Part shown: piece after piece, positions 1-7,824 of the stretch | Layout of the letters: the number at the start of each line of letters is the position of its first letter | How positions within the stretch are numbered: the stretch's first letter is position 1 | Source of the DNA: Psychroserpens luteolus | GTDB taxonomy: Bacteria; Bacteroidota; Bacteroidia; Flavobacteriales; Flavobacteriaceae | Direction: 5' to 3' | Assembly (NCBI RefSeq): GCF_021032705.1 | Contig: NZ_JAHVXI010000007.1 | Span: forward strand, 64,141-128,140 | Length of the DNA stretch: 64,000 bases | Made by a program: the position numbers and the translations under genes | The notes under the pieces: model-generated | What the model was told of the DNA's origin: nothing | Databases searched by the model: none | Seen by the model: only the letters and a program-made list of their open reading frames with translations

Positions 1-1320
1 TAATCCTGGCCAAATATAATCTGCAAACTGAACCTCAACAATAGGCTTCAAACCTACAGCACTCATTCCAACTGTAGATCCTACAATAAAAGCTTCTTGA
101 ATTGGCGTATTAAATACACGATCATCACCAAATTTTTGTGCAAGTGTCGCGGCTTCTCTAAACACACCTCCTAATCGTCCACCTACATCTTGTCCATAAA
201 GCAAGCATTCTTTATGCTTTCTCATCAATTCTTCAACAGCAAACAACGCACAATCTACCATAACCACTTTATCAGCACCTTCTGGTGTACGTTCACCTTT
301 TTCTTCGGAAATTGGCGTAGGCGCAAAATCATGCGTAAACAAATCCTCAGGCTTTGGATCTTCAGCTTGTAGTGCTTTTTCAAAATCGGATTGCACTTTT
401 GCTTTTGCAGCGTTTTCTATTGCATCGATCTCTTTAGCTGTAAACCCTTGATCTTCAAGTTGTTTCTTTAACACTGGATAAGGATCACGAGATCGAGCCT
501 CTTCTAAGTCATCACGATACCATTCCATTCGTACACCTGATGTATGGTGATTTAGTAATGGAACTTTAGCGTGAACTAAAAATGGTCGACGTTCTTTACG
601 TATGGTCTTGATTACTTTTTCTATAGCCTCATAGCTTTCGGTAAAATTAGCACCATCTATAGAAATGGCATCCAAACCATGAAACCCTTGTGCATACTCA
701 TAGGCATTTTGTGCTCTAGTCTCAGCAGCATTAGCCGAAATATCCCAACCATTATCCTGAACTAGATACAAAATTGGCATTTGCTTGAGCGCTGCCATTT
801 GAAAGGCTTCGGCAATTTCACCTTCGGTAACAGAAGCATCTCCCAAACTACACACCACTAGTGGTGATTCTATTATCTCACTCTTATTGGAATTGTTGTG
901 AGGTATACCTTGAAGTTCTTTATACTGCATTCCCATAGCAACACCTGTAGCAGGAATTGCCTGCATACCAGTCGCAGAAGACTGATGCGGAATCTTAGGC
1001 TTATCATCATCTTTTAAACTTGGATGTGAATAATAGGTACGTCCTCCAGAAAATGGATCCTCTTTTTTTGCTAGCAACTGTAGCATGACATCATATGGTT
1101 CTAAACCAAATGACAGCAACATGGCATCATCTCGATAATAAGGAAAGGCATAATCTTGAGGTAATAACTGCATACCTAAAGCTGTCTGAACAGCTTCATG
1201 CCCTCTTGATGTAGCATGCACATACTTAGACACTTGTTTGAAATTAGCCTCGTATAATTCTGTCATTGCTTTCGCAGTACACAGATTTAAAAATCCTTTA
1301 TATAATATGTCTTTATTCAT
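1..1320 (-). CDS. 2-oxoacid dehydrogenase E1, alpha-beta fusion (partial)
   Basis: Thiamin-diphosphate-dependent E1 that decarboxylates a 2-oxoacid and passes the acyl group to the E2 encoded upstream (1662-2969). The frame is open from the ATG at 1320 to the window edge, so 440 residues are visible and the C-terminus is missing. Residues 1-300 are alpha-type; the thiamin-binding stretch LGDASVTEGE begins near residue 159 and closes with QDNGW near 188-192. From about residue 340 a beta-type domain starts (GERTPEGADKVVMVDC, later GQDVGGRLGG and TPIQEAFIVG), so both chains are fused in one protein. This layout is usual for Bacteroidota branched-chain-type enzymes. Its substrate cannot be read from sequence. 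The gene order suggests transcription with the paa genes, which leaves branched-chain 2-oxoacids or phenylpyruvate as candidates. Confidence 0.88.
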   Translation of the reverse strand, partial: MNKDILYKGFLNLCTAKAMTELYEANFKQVSKYVHATSRGHEAVQTALGMQLLPQDYAFPYYRDDAMLLSFGLEPYDVMLQLLAKKEDPFSGGRTYYSHPSLKDDDKPKIPHQSSATGMQAIPATGVAMGMQYKELQGIPHNNSNKSEIIESPLVVCSLGDASVTEGEIAEAFQMAALKQMPILYLVQDNGWDISANAAETRAQNAYEYAQGFHGLDAISIDGANFTESYEAIEKVIKTIRKERRPFLVHAKVPLLNHHTSGVRMEWYRDDLEEARSRDPYPVLKKQLEDQGFTAKEIDAIENAAKAKVQSDFEKALQAEDPKPEDLFTHDFAPTPISEEKGERTPEGADKVVMVDCALFAVEELMRKHKECLLYGQDVGGRLGGVFREAATLAQKFGDDRVFNTPIQEAFIVGSTVGMSAVGLKPIVEVQFADYIWPGL

Positions 1321-1469
1321 CAACTTATTTACTTGAATTAAATAACTTTTTAAACCAAGATTCTTTTTTCTCTGTTTCAATTTTAGGTTTCTTTCCTCTT
1401 TTAAATATTCCAAAACTTCAGAAGTAACCCTATGTTTATATTTATTTATTTCCCTTTTATATCTGTCGA

Positions 1470-1661
1470 CTAGTTTTTTGAATCGGTGTTAGCATTAATT
1501 AAAAAGTAGTAATACTCTAAAGCGGATAAAACTTCAATTTCTTCTTGACTAATCTCCTTTAAAACCTTTTTAGCGTTAACAAAACGCGGATCGTACATCA
1601 ACTCAAAATCGTCGTAATACTTCCAAAACGCTTTCAACTTATCAATTCCTATAAGTTCCAT
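1470..1661 (-). CDS. Small hypothetical protein, possibly frameshifted
   Basis: A 63-residue acidic, helix-rich ORF that starts directly after the E2 stop codon. I do not recognise a family. The 150 bp between its stop and the E1 start contain two further open stretches on the same strand. One runs in frame with E1 (DRYKREINKYKHRV, then EYLKEERNLKLKQRKK). The other ends at 1325 in a typical cytosolic C-terminus (KKPKIETEKKESWFKKLF). These pieces suggest that a protein of about 110 residues may have been broken by frameshifts, or that this is a real 63-residue gene followed by debris. It sits between E2 and E1, where it would not interrupt transcription. Confidence 0.4.
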   Translation of the reverse strand: MELIGIDKLKAFWKYYDDFELMYDPRFVNAKKVLKEISQEEIEVLSALEYYYFLINANTDSKN

Positions 1662-2969
1662 TTAGATTTTTCTATCTACATCAAATTGCTCAAAATAATC
1701 AGCAACACGACGTACAAAACTTCCGCCTAAAAATCCATCAACGACGCGATGATCAAACGATAATGACAAGTACATCATACTTCGAATAGCGATTTCATCA
1801 CCTTTTTCTGTAGTAATCACTTCTGGACGTTTTTTAATAATTCCTAGAGCAAGAATAGCCACTTCAGGTTGATTAATAATAGGTGTTCCCATGACACTTC
1901 CAAAAGTTCCTACATTAGAAATAGTGAAGGTACTTCCTTGAATATCGTCAGCCTTTAGGTTATTTTCTCTGGCTTTATTAGCCAATTCATTAACATTTTC
2001 GGCTAATGCTTTCAAATCTTTTGTATCTGCATTTTTGACCACAGGAACAATTAAGTTCCCACTTGGTAATGCTGTGGCCATTCCAATGTTGATATTCTCT
2101 TTAACGATAATAGTGTTACCATCGACAGAGGCATTAATATTTGGAAAATCTTTAACAGCTTTAGCAACAGCTTCTACAAATAATGGTGTAAACGTAAGGC
2201 GTTCGCCATATTTTTCCTGAAATGCTTTTTTATTAGCATTTCGCCAGTTTACCATAGTAGTCATATCGGCCTCAACATAAGCCGTAACATGAGGAGAAGT
2301 ATGTTTTGAATACACCATATGATCTGCAATCATTTGACGCATACGATCCATTTCTATCACTTTTCCTTTTCCTTTATCAAAACTTAGTTGTGGAATACGA
2401 TACGCTGTTGGATCTTGTTGAGCAACTGGCTGTGCGAACTTATAAGGTCGCCCCTCTTCTATATACTGAAACACATCACTTTTACGTAATCGTCCCTCAT
2501 GACCTGTTGCAGGGATTCTAGCTAATTCTTCAAAACTGATATGATGTTCCTTTGCTATTTTTATAATTAAAGGTGAGAAGAACGTATTCGAATTAGACAC
2601 ACTAAATTGCTCGGAAGAAGCTGCTGGATTAAGTTTTGGTCGCTTTGGTGCTTTAGGTCTCTCTGTTTTCCTTTGTTCAGGCTTCCGATCTTCTTTTTTA
2701 GATTGTTTTTTCGATACAGTAACATCTCCATCAGCCTTAATAATTGCAATAGTCTCCCCTATTTTAATGACCTCATTGGCATCAAATAAAATCTCTTCAA
2801 TAACTCCAGAAACATTTGAAGGCACTTCAGAATCAACTTTATCTGTCGCAACTTCTAGAAGCATTTCATCTTCTTCAATAGTATCACCAACATTTTTGAA
2901 CCATGTGATGATAGCCGCTTCTGTAATACTTTCACCCAATTTGGGCATTTTAAATTCTACTTTTGACAT
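1662..2969 (-). CDS. 2-oxoacid dehydrogenase E2, dihydrolipoyl acyltransferase
   Basis: 435-residue acyltransferase core of a 2-oxoacid dehydrogenase complex. Residues 1-78 form a lipoyl domain with the lipoylated lysine in EVATDKVDSEVPS (Lys44). A Lys/Pro-rich linker follows (about 85-120), then a peripheral-subunit-binding domain (about 132-170, IAKEHHISFEELARIPATG). The catalytic domain fills the rest and ends with the active-site motif DHRVVDG (His407, Asp411). Only one lipoyl domain is present. The start codon is 2 bp after the paaY stop, so it is almost certainly read as part of the paa transcript, with E1 downstream. No E3 (lipoamide dehydrogenase) gene is in the window. Branched-chain acyltransferase (BkdB-like) is the usual label. 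An aromatic acyl substrate is possible from context only. Confidence 0.9.
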   Translation of the reverse strand: MSKVEFKMPKLGESITEAAIITWFKNVGDTIEEDEMLLEVATDKVDSEVPSNVSGVIEEILFDANEVIKIGETIAIIKADGDVTVSKKQSKKEDRKPEQRKTERPKAPKRPKLNPAASSEQFSVSNSNTFFSPLIIKIAKEHHISFEELARIPATGHEGRLRKSDVFQYIEEGRPYKFAQPVAQQDPTAYRIPQLSFDKGKGKVIEMDRMRQMIADHMVYSKHTSPHVTAYVEADMTTMVNWRNANKKAFQEKYGERLTFTPLFVEAVAKAVKDFPNINASVDGNTIIVKENINIGMATALPSGNLIVPVVKNADTKDLKALAENVNELANKARENNLKADDIQGSTFTISNVGTFGSVMGTPIINQPEVAILALGIIKKRPEVITTEKGDEIAIRSMMYLSLSFDHRVVDGFLGGSFVRRVADYFEQFDVDRKI

Positions 2970-2971
2970 CT

Positions 2972-3568
2972 TTATTTTTTCATAAAATCACGAAGTGTTT
3001 TATACACATCTTCCTGTATTTTCATATGTTTTGGAACCTCTCTTAAAGGCTCGACTTCTTTCAAGCTCTCATGGCAATCTGCTGGTAATTGCTGATATAA
3101 TTGAGTGCCTTTTGTTTTCCAGGCTATCATATCATCATTTATCTCTTTGATTACTTTTGCTGGATTACCAACTACTAAACTTCGCTTTGGAATTTTAGTT
3201 TCAGCCTTTACAAATGCCATGGCACCAACAATACATTCATCTCCAATTTCAGCATCATCCATAATAACAGTATTCATACCAATGAGGCAATTTCTACCTA
3301 AGTTTGCACCATGAATAATAGCGCCATGACCAACATGCGCACTTTCTTTAAGGGTAATAGATTTTCCAGGAAACATATGTACAGTACAGTTTTCTTGCAC
3401 ATTAACACCATCTTCTAAAATGATCTGTCCCCAATCACCTCGAATGGCAGCTCCAGGACCTATATAACAGTTTTTACCAATAATCACATTACCTGTAACG
3501 GCAGCCAAAGGATGCACAAAACTACTTTCGTGGACCACTGGTATAAATCCTTTAAAACTGTAAATCAT
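2972..3568 (-). CDS. paaY: PaaY-type hexapeptide-repeat thioesterase
   Basis: 198-residue left-handed beta-helix protein of the gamma-carbonic-anhydrase/PaaY family, close to the usual PaaY length. Hexapeptide repeats are visible throughout (VIIGKNCYIGPGAAIRGDW, HVGHGAIIHGANLGRNCLIG). The metal-ligand histidines are in HMFPG and HVGHGAIIHGA. Family knowledge: PaaY hydrolyses the dead-end CoA ester made when the epoxide or ring-opened intermediates of phenylacetate breakdown go astray, which protects the cell. The start ATG overlaps the stop of the upstream 116-residue gene (ATGA arrangement), so translation is coupled. The location inside the paa cluster decides between PaaY and a general gamma-carbonic-anhydrase homologue. 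Confidence 0.88.
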   Translation of the reverse strand: MIYSFKGFIPVVHESSFVHPLAAVTGNVIIGKNCYIGPGAAIRGDWGQIILEDGVNVQENCTVHMFPGKSITLKESAHVGHGAIIHGANLGRNCLIGMNTVIMDDAEIGDECIVGAMAFVKAETKIPKRSLVVGNPAKVIKEINDDMIAWKTKGTQLYQQLPADCHESLKEVEPLREVPKHMKIQEDVYKTLRDFMKK

Positions 3569-3915
3569 AATTCTAAATATTCATCCTTAACATCATCATC
3601 AACAATGACTCCTTGATTACCACCATAAAGCCTGTCATTTTTATCTTTTCTAGGTCCAGAAATCCAAAATTCATCTCCATTTTCAATATCCTGATAGTTT
3701 GATTTATAACCGTTTCCTTTCAAACTTCTAAACATTCTACCATGATAATAAAGTGTTTTTCCCGTTTTTGAAAAATAGACTCTTCCTATTCGAGCATCAC
3801 CTTCTAATCCACCAGATTTATCTTCTATATACATAATCCTAGAGCGTTCTAACTTAAATTCAGAAGGTAATGTTTCATTTATTTTTTGACCATATTGATT
3901 TGTCCTAGAATCCAT
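3565..3915 (-). CDS. Hypothetical protein in paa operon
   Basis: 116-residue soluble protein, not recognised. It has no signal peptide or membrane segment. It is rich in charged residues and in Tyr/Gly, with a central segment (GRVYFSKTGKTLYYHGRMF) and a later GDEFWISGPRKDKNDR that look like a small beta-rich fold; the tail is acidic. It lies 3 bp after the enoyl-CoA hydratase and overlaps paaY by 4 bp, so it is co-translated with degradation genes. That position may be incidental. No catalytic motif is evident. Confidence 0.7.
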   Translation of the reverse strand: MDSRTNQYGQKINETLPSEFKLERSRIMYIEDKSGGLEGDARIGRVYFSKTGKTLYYHGRMFRSLKGNGYKSNYQDIENGDEFWISGPRKDKNDRLYGGNQGVIVDDDVKDEYLEL

Positions 3916-3918
3916 AAA

Positions 3919-4671
3919 TCACTTAAACCCTTTTAGTTTTTCTTTTGTAAAATCACTCAAGACTAAACGACCACTTGTTTGTGCGCGTTCTGCTAAAAGT
4001 TCATCCCAGTCATCAGTACCTTTCCAAAATACTTTCTTCATTTCCGTCATAGCTTCAGTATTGTAAGTACATAAATGCTCAGCAGTAGCTTTAACAGCTT
4101 CATCAAGTGCTTCGGTACTTTCAAATACGTGCGTAAAAAGGCCTTTTTGTTTAGCCCATTCCGCAGGATAAAACGAATTGGCGTCAATAGCAATTTGAGA
4201 CATTGCGCTCAATCCCATTTTACGTTCTATGGCTGGGCCAACTACAAATGGTCCAATACCTATATTCAATTCACTTAGCTTAATAGCGGCGAATTTTGTT
4301 CCCATGCAATAATCGGTCGAAGCCGCTAAACCAACACCACCTCCAACAGTTTTACCTTGGATTCGTCCTATAATAAACTTTGGACATTTTCTCATGGCAT
4401 TAATCACATTGGCAAAACCTGAGAAAAATACTTTCCCAGTTGCAGCATCATTAATATTGATAAGCTCTTTAAAGCTTGCTCCTGCGCAAAACGTTCTATC
4501 TCCTCCACTTTTTAGAACAATAACTTTAATAGCGTCATTTTGGCCAGCATCAGTAATTGTTTTCGCTAGTTTTGCTAATATATCTCCAGGTAGAGAATTG
4601 TGAGCAGGATGAAAAAATTCGATATATCCTACTTCGTTTTCTATAGTTTGCTTAACGTATGGTTGTGTCAT
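3919..4671 (-). CDS. paaF: Enoyl-CoA hydratase/isomerase family (PaaF candidate)
   Basis: 250-residue crotonase-fold enzyme. The CoA-binding loop and first oxyanion-hole segment (TFCAGASFKEL, near residue 60) and the second (GRIQGKTVGGGVGLA, near 102-116) are clear. An acidic residue lies at the expected place in KLSELNIGIGP. In the pathway, PaaF hydrates 2,3-dehydroadipyl-CoA to 3-hydroxyadipyl-CoA, and the second crotonase of this cluster (11152-11934) fits PaaG better, which leaves PaaF for this one. The substrate assignment is by elimination. The start is 3 bp downstream of the paaZ stop. Confidence 0.8.
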   Translation of the reverse strand: MTQPYVKQTIENEVGYIEFFHPAHNSLPGDILAKLAKTITDAGQNDAIKVIVLKSGGDRTFCAGASFKELININDAATGKVFFSGFANVINAMRKCPKFIIGRIQGKTVGGGVGLAASTDYCMGTKFAAIKLSELNIGIGPFVVGPAIERKMGLSAMSQIAIDANSFYPAEWAKQKGLFTHVFESTEALDEAVKATAEHLCTYNTEAMTEMKKVFWKGTDDWDELLAERAQTSGRLVLSDFTKEKLKGFK

Positions 4672-4674
4672 AAT

Positions 4675-7212
4675 TTATAGTAATCCAAATTGTTCAAAGT
4701 GGTGATTTAAATGTTTACGTTCCATTAAATACCACTCATATTTATTTAATTCTCCAAATACCATATTGTTTAATTTGGCTTCTGGGTTCTCTTTGAAATA
4801 ATTTAAATAGGCCTCTCTTTGTGTATTAAAGCTTTCAATTGCTGTTGCTAGATCTTCATGCTTCAATTCATCAAGCGTATCTTTTTCTAGCAATGGAAAC
4901 TGTGAATTTTGTGGAAATTTCCTGTAATTATATAAACTGTTCTTTACTTTCTCAAGAATTTTTTCAGGTGTAGAAATTTCAAAATCTTGAATCTCGCCAG
5001 CTGCAATTTTGTAGGTATACTCTAAATGCTCAATCATGTGTTGAGGCGTCATAATTCCCCATTGTGGTTTTGTATCTTCAGAAAGCTTACTCAAACATTC
5101 AGCTATTTTGTCATCAGTCATTTCAACAAAGGTTTCTTGTTTTTTCTGAACCATAGTTAAAATAGTTGCAACGGCAACTAAAGGACTATCTTTTTCGTTT
5201 TTTTGACTTTCAGGTCTATTTTCAAAATTGGCATCAAACACTTCAACATGCCACTTTACAATACCACTTGGGTGTTCTGCTGAAGCGACATCACGATCTA
5301 CTTTTTCCTTACAAGTTAATCGCACATAGATAGTATCATTATGATACAACGGTCGTAAAAACCGAATACTATCTAAACCATAATTTGCTGCAACTGGTCC
5401 TTTATTTGGATATACAAAAAGTCCTGCTGCTGCAGAAATGATAAAATAGCCATGAGCGGTTCTTTTTTCAAAAATACTTCCATCTAAAGACGTAATATCT
5501 GTATGCGCATAAAAATGATCCCAAGTAAGGTTTGCGAAGTTGATAATATCAGTATCGGTGAAGGTACGCTTATGCGTTTTAAGCGACATTCCAGGCTGGA
5601 TATCTTCCCAATGGTACTTAAACGGATGCTGTTCTGCTTCCTTATACTTTGCATTTTGCTGATAAATTCCTGTGATTTCTGTTATTGTTGTTGGCGAACC
5701 TTGAATAGCAGTACGTTGTAAATAGTGTTTAATACCTCGCATTCCTCCCATTTCTTCACCGCCTCCTGCGCGTCCAGGACCTCCATGAACTAAATATGGT
5801 AATGGCGAACCATGACCAGTACTTTCTTTAGCACTTTCACGATTGAGCACTAATATTCTTCCATGGTGACTTGCCGCATTTACAACATAGTCTTTTGCAA
5901 TTTTATCATCATTAGTAGCGATTGAAGACACTAAAGATCCTTTACCCATTTGAGCTAGTGTAATTGCTTCATCTAAATTCTTATATGGCATGATGGTACT
6001 TACTGGTCCGAAGGCCTCACGCTCATGAATAATTGTATTTTGAAACGGATGATCTGTTCTTAGTAAAATAGGGCTAATGAAAGCACCTTTTTCAGCATCA
6101 GCACCAACAGTTTCGATAGTATCCAAATCACCATAAACAATTTGTGCTTCTTTAACCAAATCGTTTACAGAATCTCTTACGGCTTGGACTTGTTGTCGAC
6201 TCACAAGTGACCCCATTCTCACTTCTTTCAACCTCGGATCTCCAATAGTGACTTTATCTAATGCTTTTCCTAATGAAATTTGAACATCTTCAACTAAATT
6301 CTCTGGCACAATAATTCGTCTAATCGCCGTACATTTTTGTCCAGCTTTCACTGTCATTTCCTTACGAACTTCTTTAATAAACAAGTCGAATTCTGGTGTT
6401 CCAGGAATAGCATCTTCACCTAAAATAGAAGCATTCAATGAATCGGCTTCCATAGTGAATGGCACAGATTCTTGTATTAATCTTGGATGTGCTTTAAGCA
6501 AACGTCCTGTAGCTGCTGAACCTGTAAATGTAACAACATCTTGAGATTCGACGGTATCTAAAATAGTTTTTACAGTGCCATTAATAATTTGAAGGGCTCC
6601 TTCAGGTAAAATTCCTGAATTAATAATTTCTCTAGCGACAGCTTCAGCTAAATAAGACGATGAAGGTGCAGGTAATACAACTGCTGGCACTCCTGCCATC
6701 CAATTCACTGCGCACTTTTCTAACATACCCCAAACTGGGAAGTTAAAAGCATTAATATGTACAGCTACACCTTTTTTAGGTACCATGATATGGTGTGCCA
6801 TAAAGCGTCCGCCACGTGAAAGATCTATTGGATCACCTTCAACATGATACGGCTGATTAGGAAACAATTTTCTTAAAGATGCATTAGCAAATAAGTTTCC
6901 AAACCCTCCTTCTATATCTATCCAACTATCTACTTTTGTTGCTCCAGTACGATAACTTAACTCATAAAATGCTTCTTTTCTTTTAGTAAGATACAATGCT
7001 AATTTTTTCAGCATATTTCCGCGTTCTTGAAAGGTCATTTTACGAAGTTGTTCACCTCCTTTGGTTCTTCCGTAATTTAGAATTTCTGGGATATCTAATC
7101 CTTCAATTGCAACGCTAGTGAATGCCTCACCAGTAATAGCATCGCGAATTGGCGTACCTTCTTCTTTTCCTGTTGTCCAAGTGCCTTGAACATAATGTTG
7201 TATTTTTTCCAT
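4675..7212 (-). CDS. paaZ: PaaZ bifunctional ring-opening enzyme with extra C-terminal domain
   Basis: 845 residues against roughly 680 for E. coli PaaZ. Residues 1-510 are an NADP-type aldehyde dehydrogenase with catalytic Cys294 (KAGQKCTAIRR) and general-base Glu255 (TMEADSLN). Residues 530-690 are a MaoC-like hot-dog hydratase with the TWDHFYAHTD motif (Asp565, His566), which hydrolytically opens the oxepin-CoA ring; the dehydrogenase then oxidises the resulting aldehyde. Residues 695-845 form an additional domain that resembles the DinB/DUF1569 four-helix fold, with histidine clusters MTPQHMIEHLEYTYK (His725, His729) and ERKHLNHHFEQFG (His834, His837, His838) that could bind metal. The extra domain has no counterpart in the proteobacterial enzyme. 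It is followed closely by the crotonase gene and preceded 9 bp upstream by the SDR gene. Confidence 0.93.
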   Translation of the reverse strand: MEKIQHYVQGTWTTGKEEGTPIRDAITGEAFTSVAIEGLDIPEILNYGRTKGGEQLRKMTFQERGNMLKKLALYLTKRKEAFYELSYRTGATKVDSWIDIEGGFGNLFANASLRKLFPNQPYHVEGDPIDLSRGGRFMAHHIMVPKKGVAVHINAFNFPVWGMLEKCAVNWMAGVPAVVLPAPSSSYLAEAVAREIINSGILPEGALQIINGTVKTILDTVESQDVVTFTGSAATGRLLKAHPRLIQESVPFTMEADSLNASILGEDAIPGTPEFDLFIKEVRKEMTVKAGQKCTAIRRIIVPENLVEDVQISLGKALDKVTIGDPRLKEVRMGSLVSRQQVQAVRDSVNDLVKEAQIVYGDLDTIETVGADAEKGAFISPILLRTDHPFQNTIIHEREAFGPVSTIMPYKNLDEAITLAQMGKGSLVSSIATNDDKIAKDYVVNAASHHGRILVLNRESAKESTGHGSPLPYLVHGGPGRAGGGEEMGGMRGIKHYLQRTAIQGSPTTITEITGIYQQNAKYKEAEQHPFKYHWEDIQPGMSLKTHKRTFTDTDIINFANLTWDHFYAHTDITSLDGSIFEKRTAHGYFIISAAAGLFVYPNKGPVAANYGLDSIRFLRPLYHNDTIYVRLTCKEKVDRDVASAEHPSGIVKWHVEVFDANFENRPESQKNEKDSPLVAVATILTMVQKKQETFVEMTDDKIAECLSKLSEDTKPQWGIMTPQHMIEHLEYTYKIAAGEIQDFEISTPEKILEKVKNSLYNYRKFPQNSQFPLLEKDTLDELKHEDLATAIESFNTQREAYLNYFKENPEAKLNNMVFGELNKYEWYLMERKHLNHHFEQFGLL

Positions 7213-7221
7213 TATAACTCG

Positions 7222-7824
7222 TTAAGCCATTATTCTTAATATTCTTCCTGTAATTTTACCTTCTATAGATTTCACATAACCATCTACAATTTTGCGCATT
7301 GGAACTGGTGTGTTTCCTGGAAAATAGTCCTTATATTTTTCAAATGAATCTTCTACCAAATCAGAGCATACGACATTGATACGCTTTCCTTGATCCAACT
7401 CTAAAGCCACAGCTTTAACAAAACTATTGATAGCACCATTTACCATTGCAGCACTAGTGGTCATATCTACGGGATCATCGGCTAGAATTCCCGTAGACAA
7501 GGTTATAGACCCATTTGAATTCAAATAGTCCTTGCCAATTCTTACCACATTAACCTGTCCCATCATTTTGCTTTTGATTCCTATGTAAAAATCGTCTTCG
7601 GAAAGGTTATCTAACTTATCCCACTTAGCATCTCCAGCAATAGCTACGATAGCATCTAATCGTCCTACAGATTCAAACATAGCTTTTATGGATCCTGAAT
7701 CTGAAAAATCGACAGTTACATCACCTGAAGTTCTACCAGCGATTAATACTTCATGTTTTTGAGCTAAGCGTTCACTTACCTTTTTACCAATTGTTCCGTT
7801 TCCTCCTATAATTAAAATTTTCAT
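7222..7824 (-). CDS. Atypical short-chain dehydrogenase lacking catalytic Tyr/Lys
   Basis: 200-residue Rossmann-fold protein with the NAD(P)-binding glycine motif at the N-terminus (IIGGNGTIGKKV). The usual SDR YxxxK active site is absent: the aligned stretch reads SAAMVNGAINSFVKAVALEL, with Ala at the Tyr position and Asn at the Lys position. This matches the known Lin1944-like SDR subgroup, whose members keep the cofactor fold but lack the standard active site and have no established function. The gene starts directly after the paaJ stop and precedes paaZ, so it belongs to the paa transcript. A non-redox or regulatory role is possible; I do not assign one. Confidence 0.8.
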   Translation of the reverse strand: MKILIIGGNGTIGKKVSERLAQKHEVLIAGRTSGDVTVDFSDSGSIKAMFESVGRLDAIVAIAGDAKWDKLDNLSEDDFYIGIKSKMMGQVNVVRIGKDYLNSNGSITLSTGILADDPVDMTTSAAMVNGAINSFVKAVALELDQGKRINVVCSDLVEDSFEKYKDYFPGNTPVPMRKIVDGYVKSIEGKITGRILRIMA

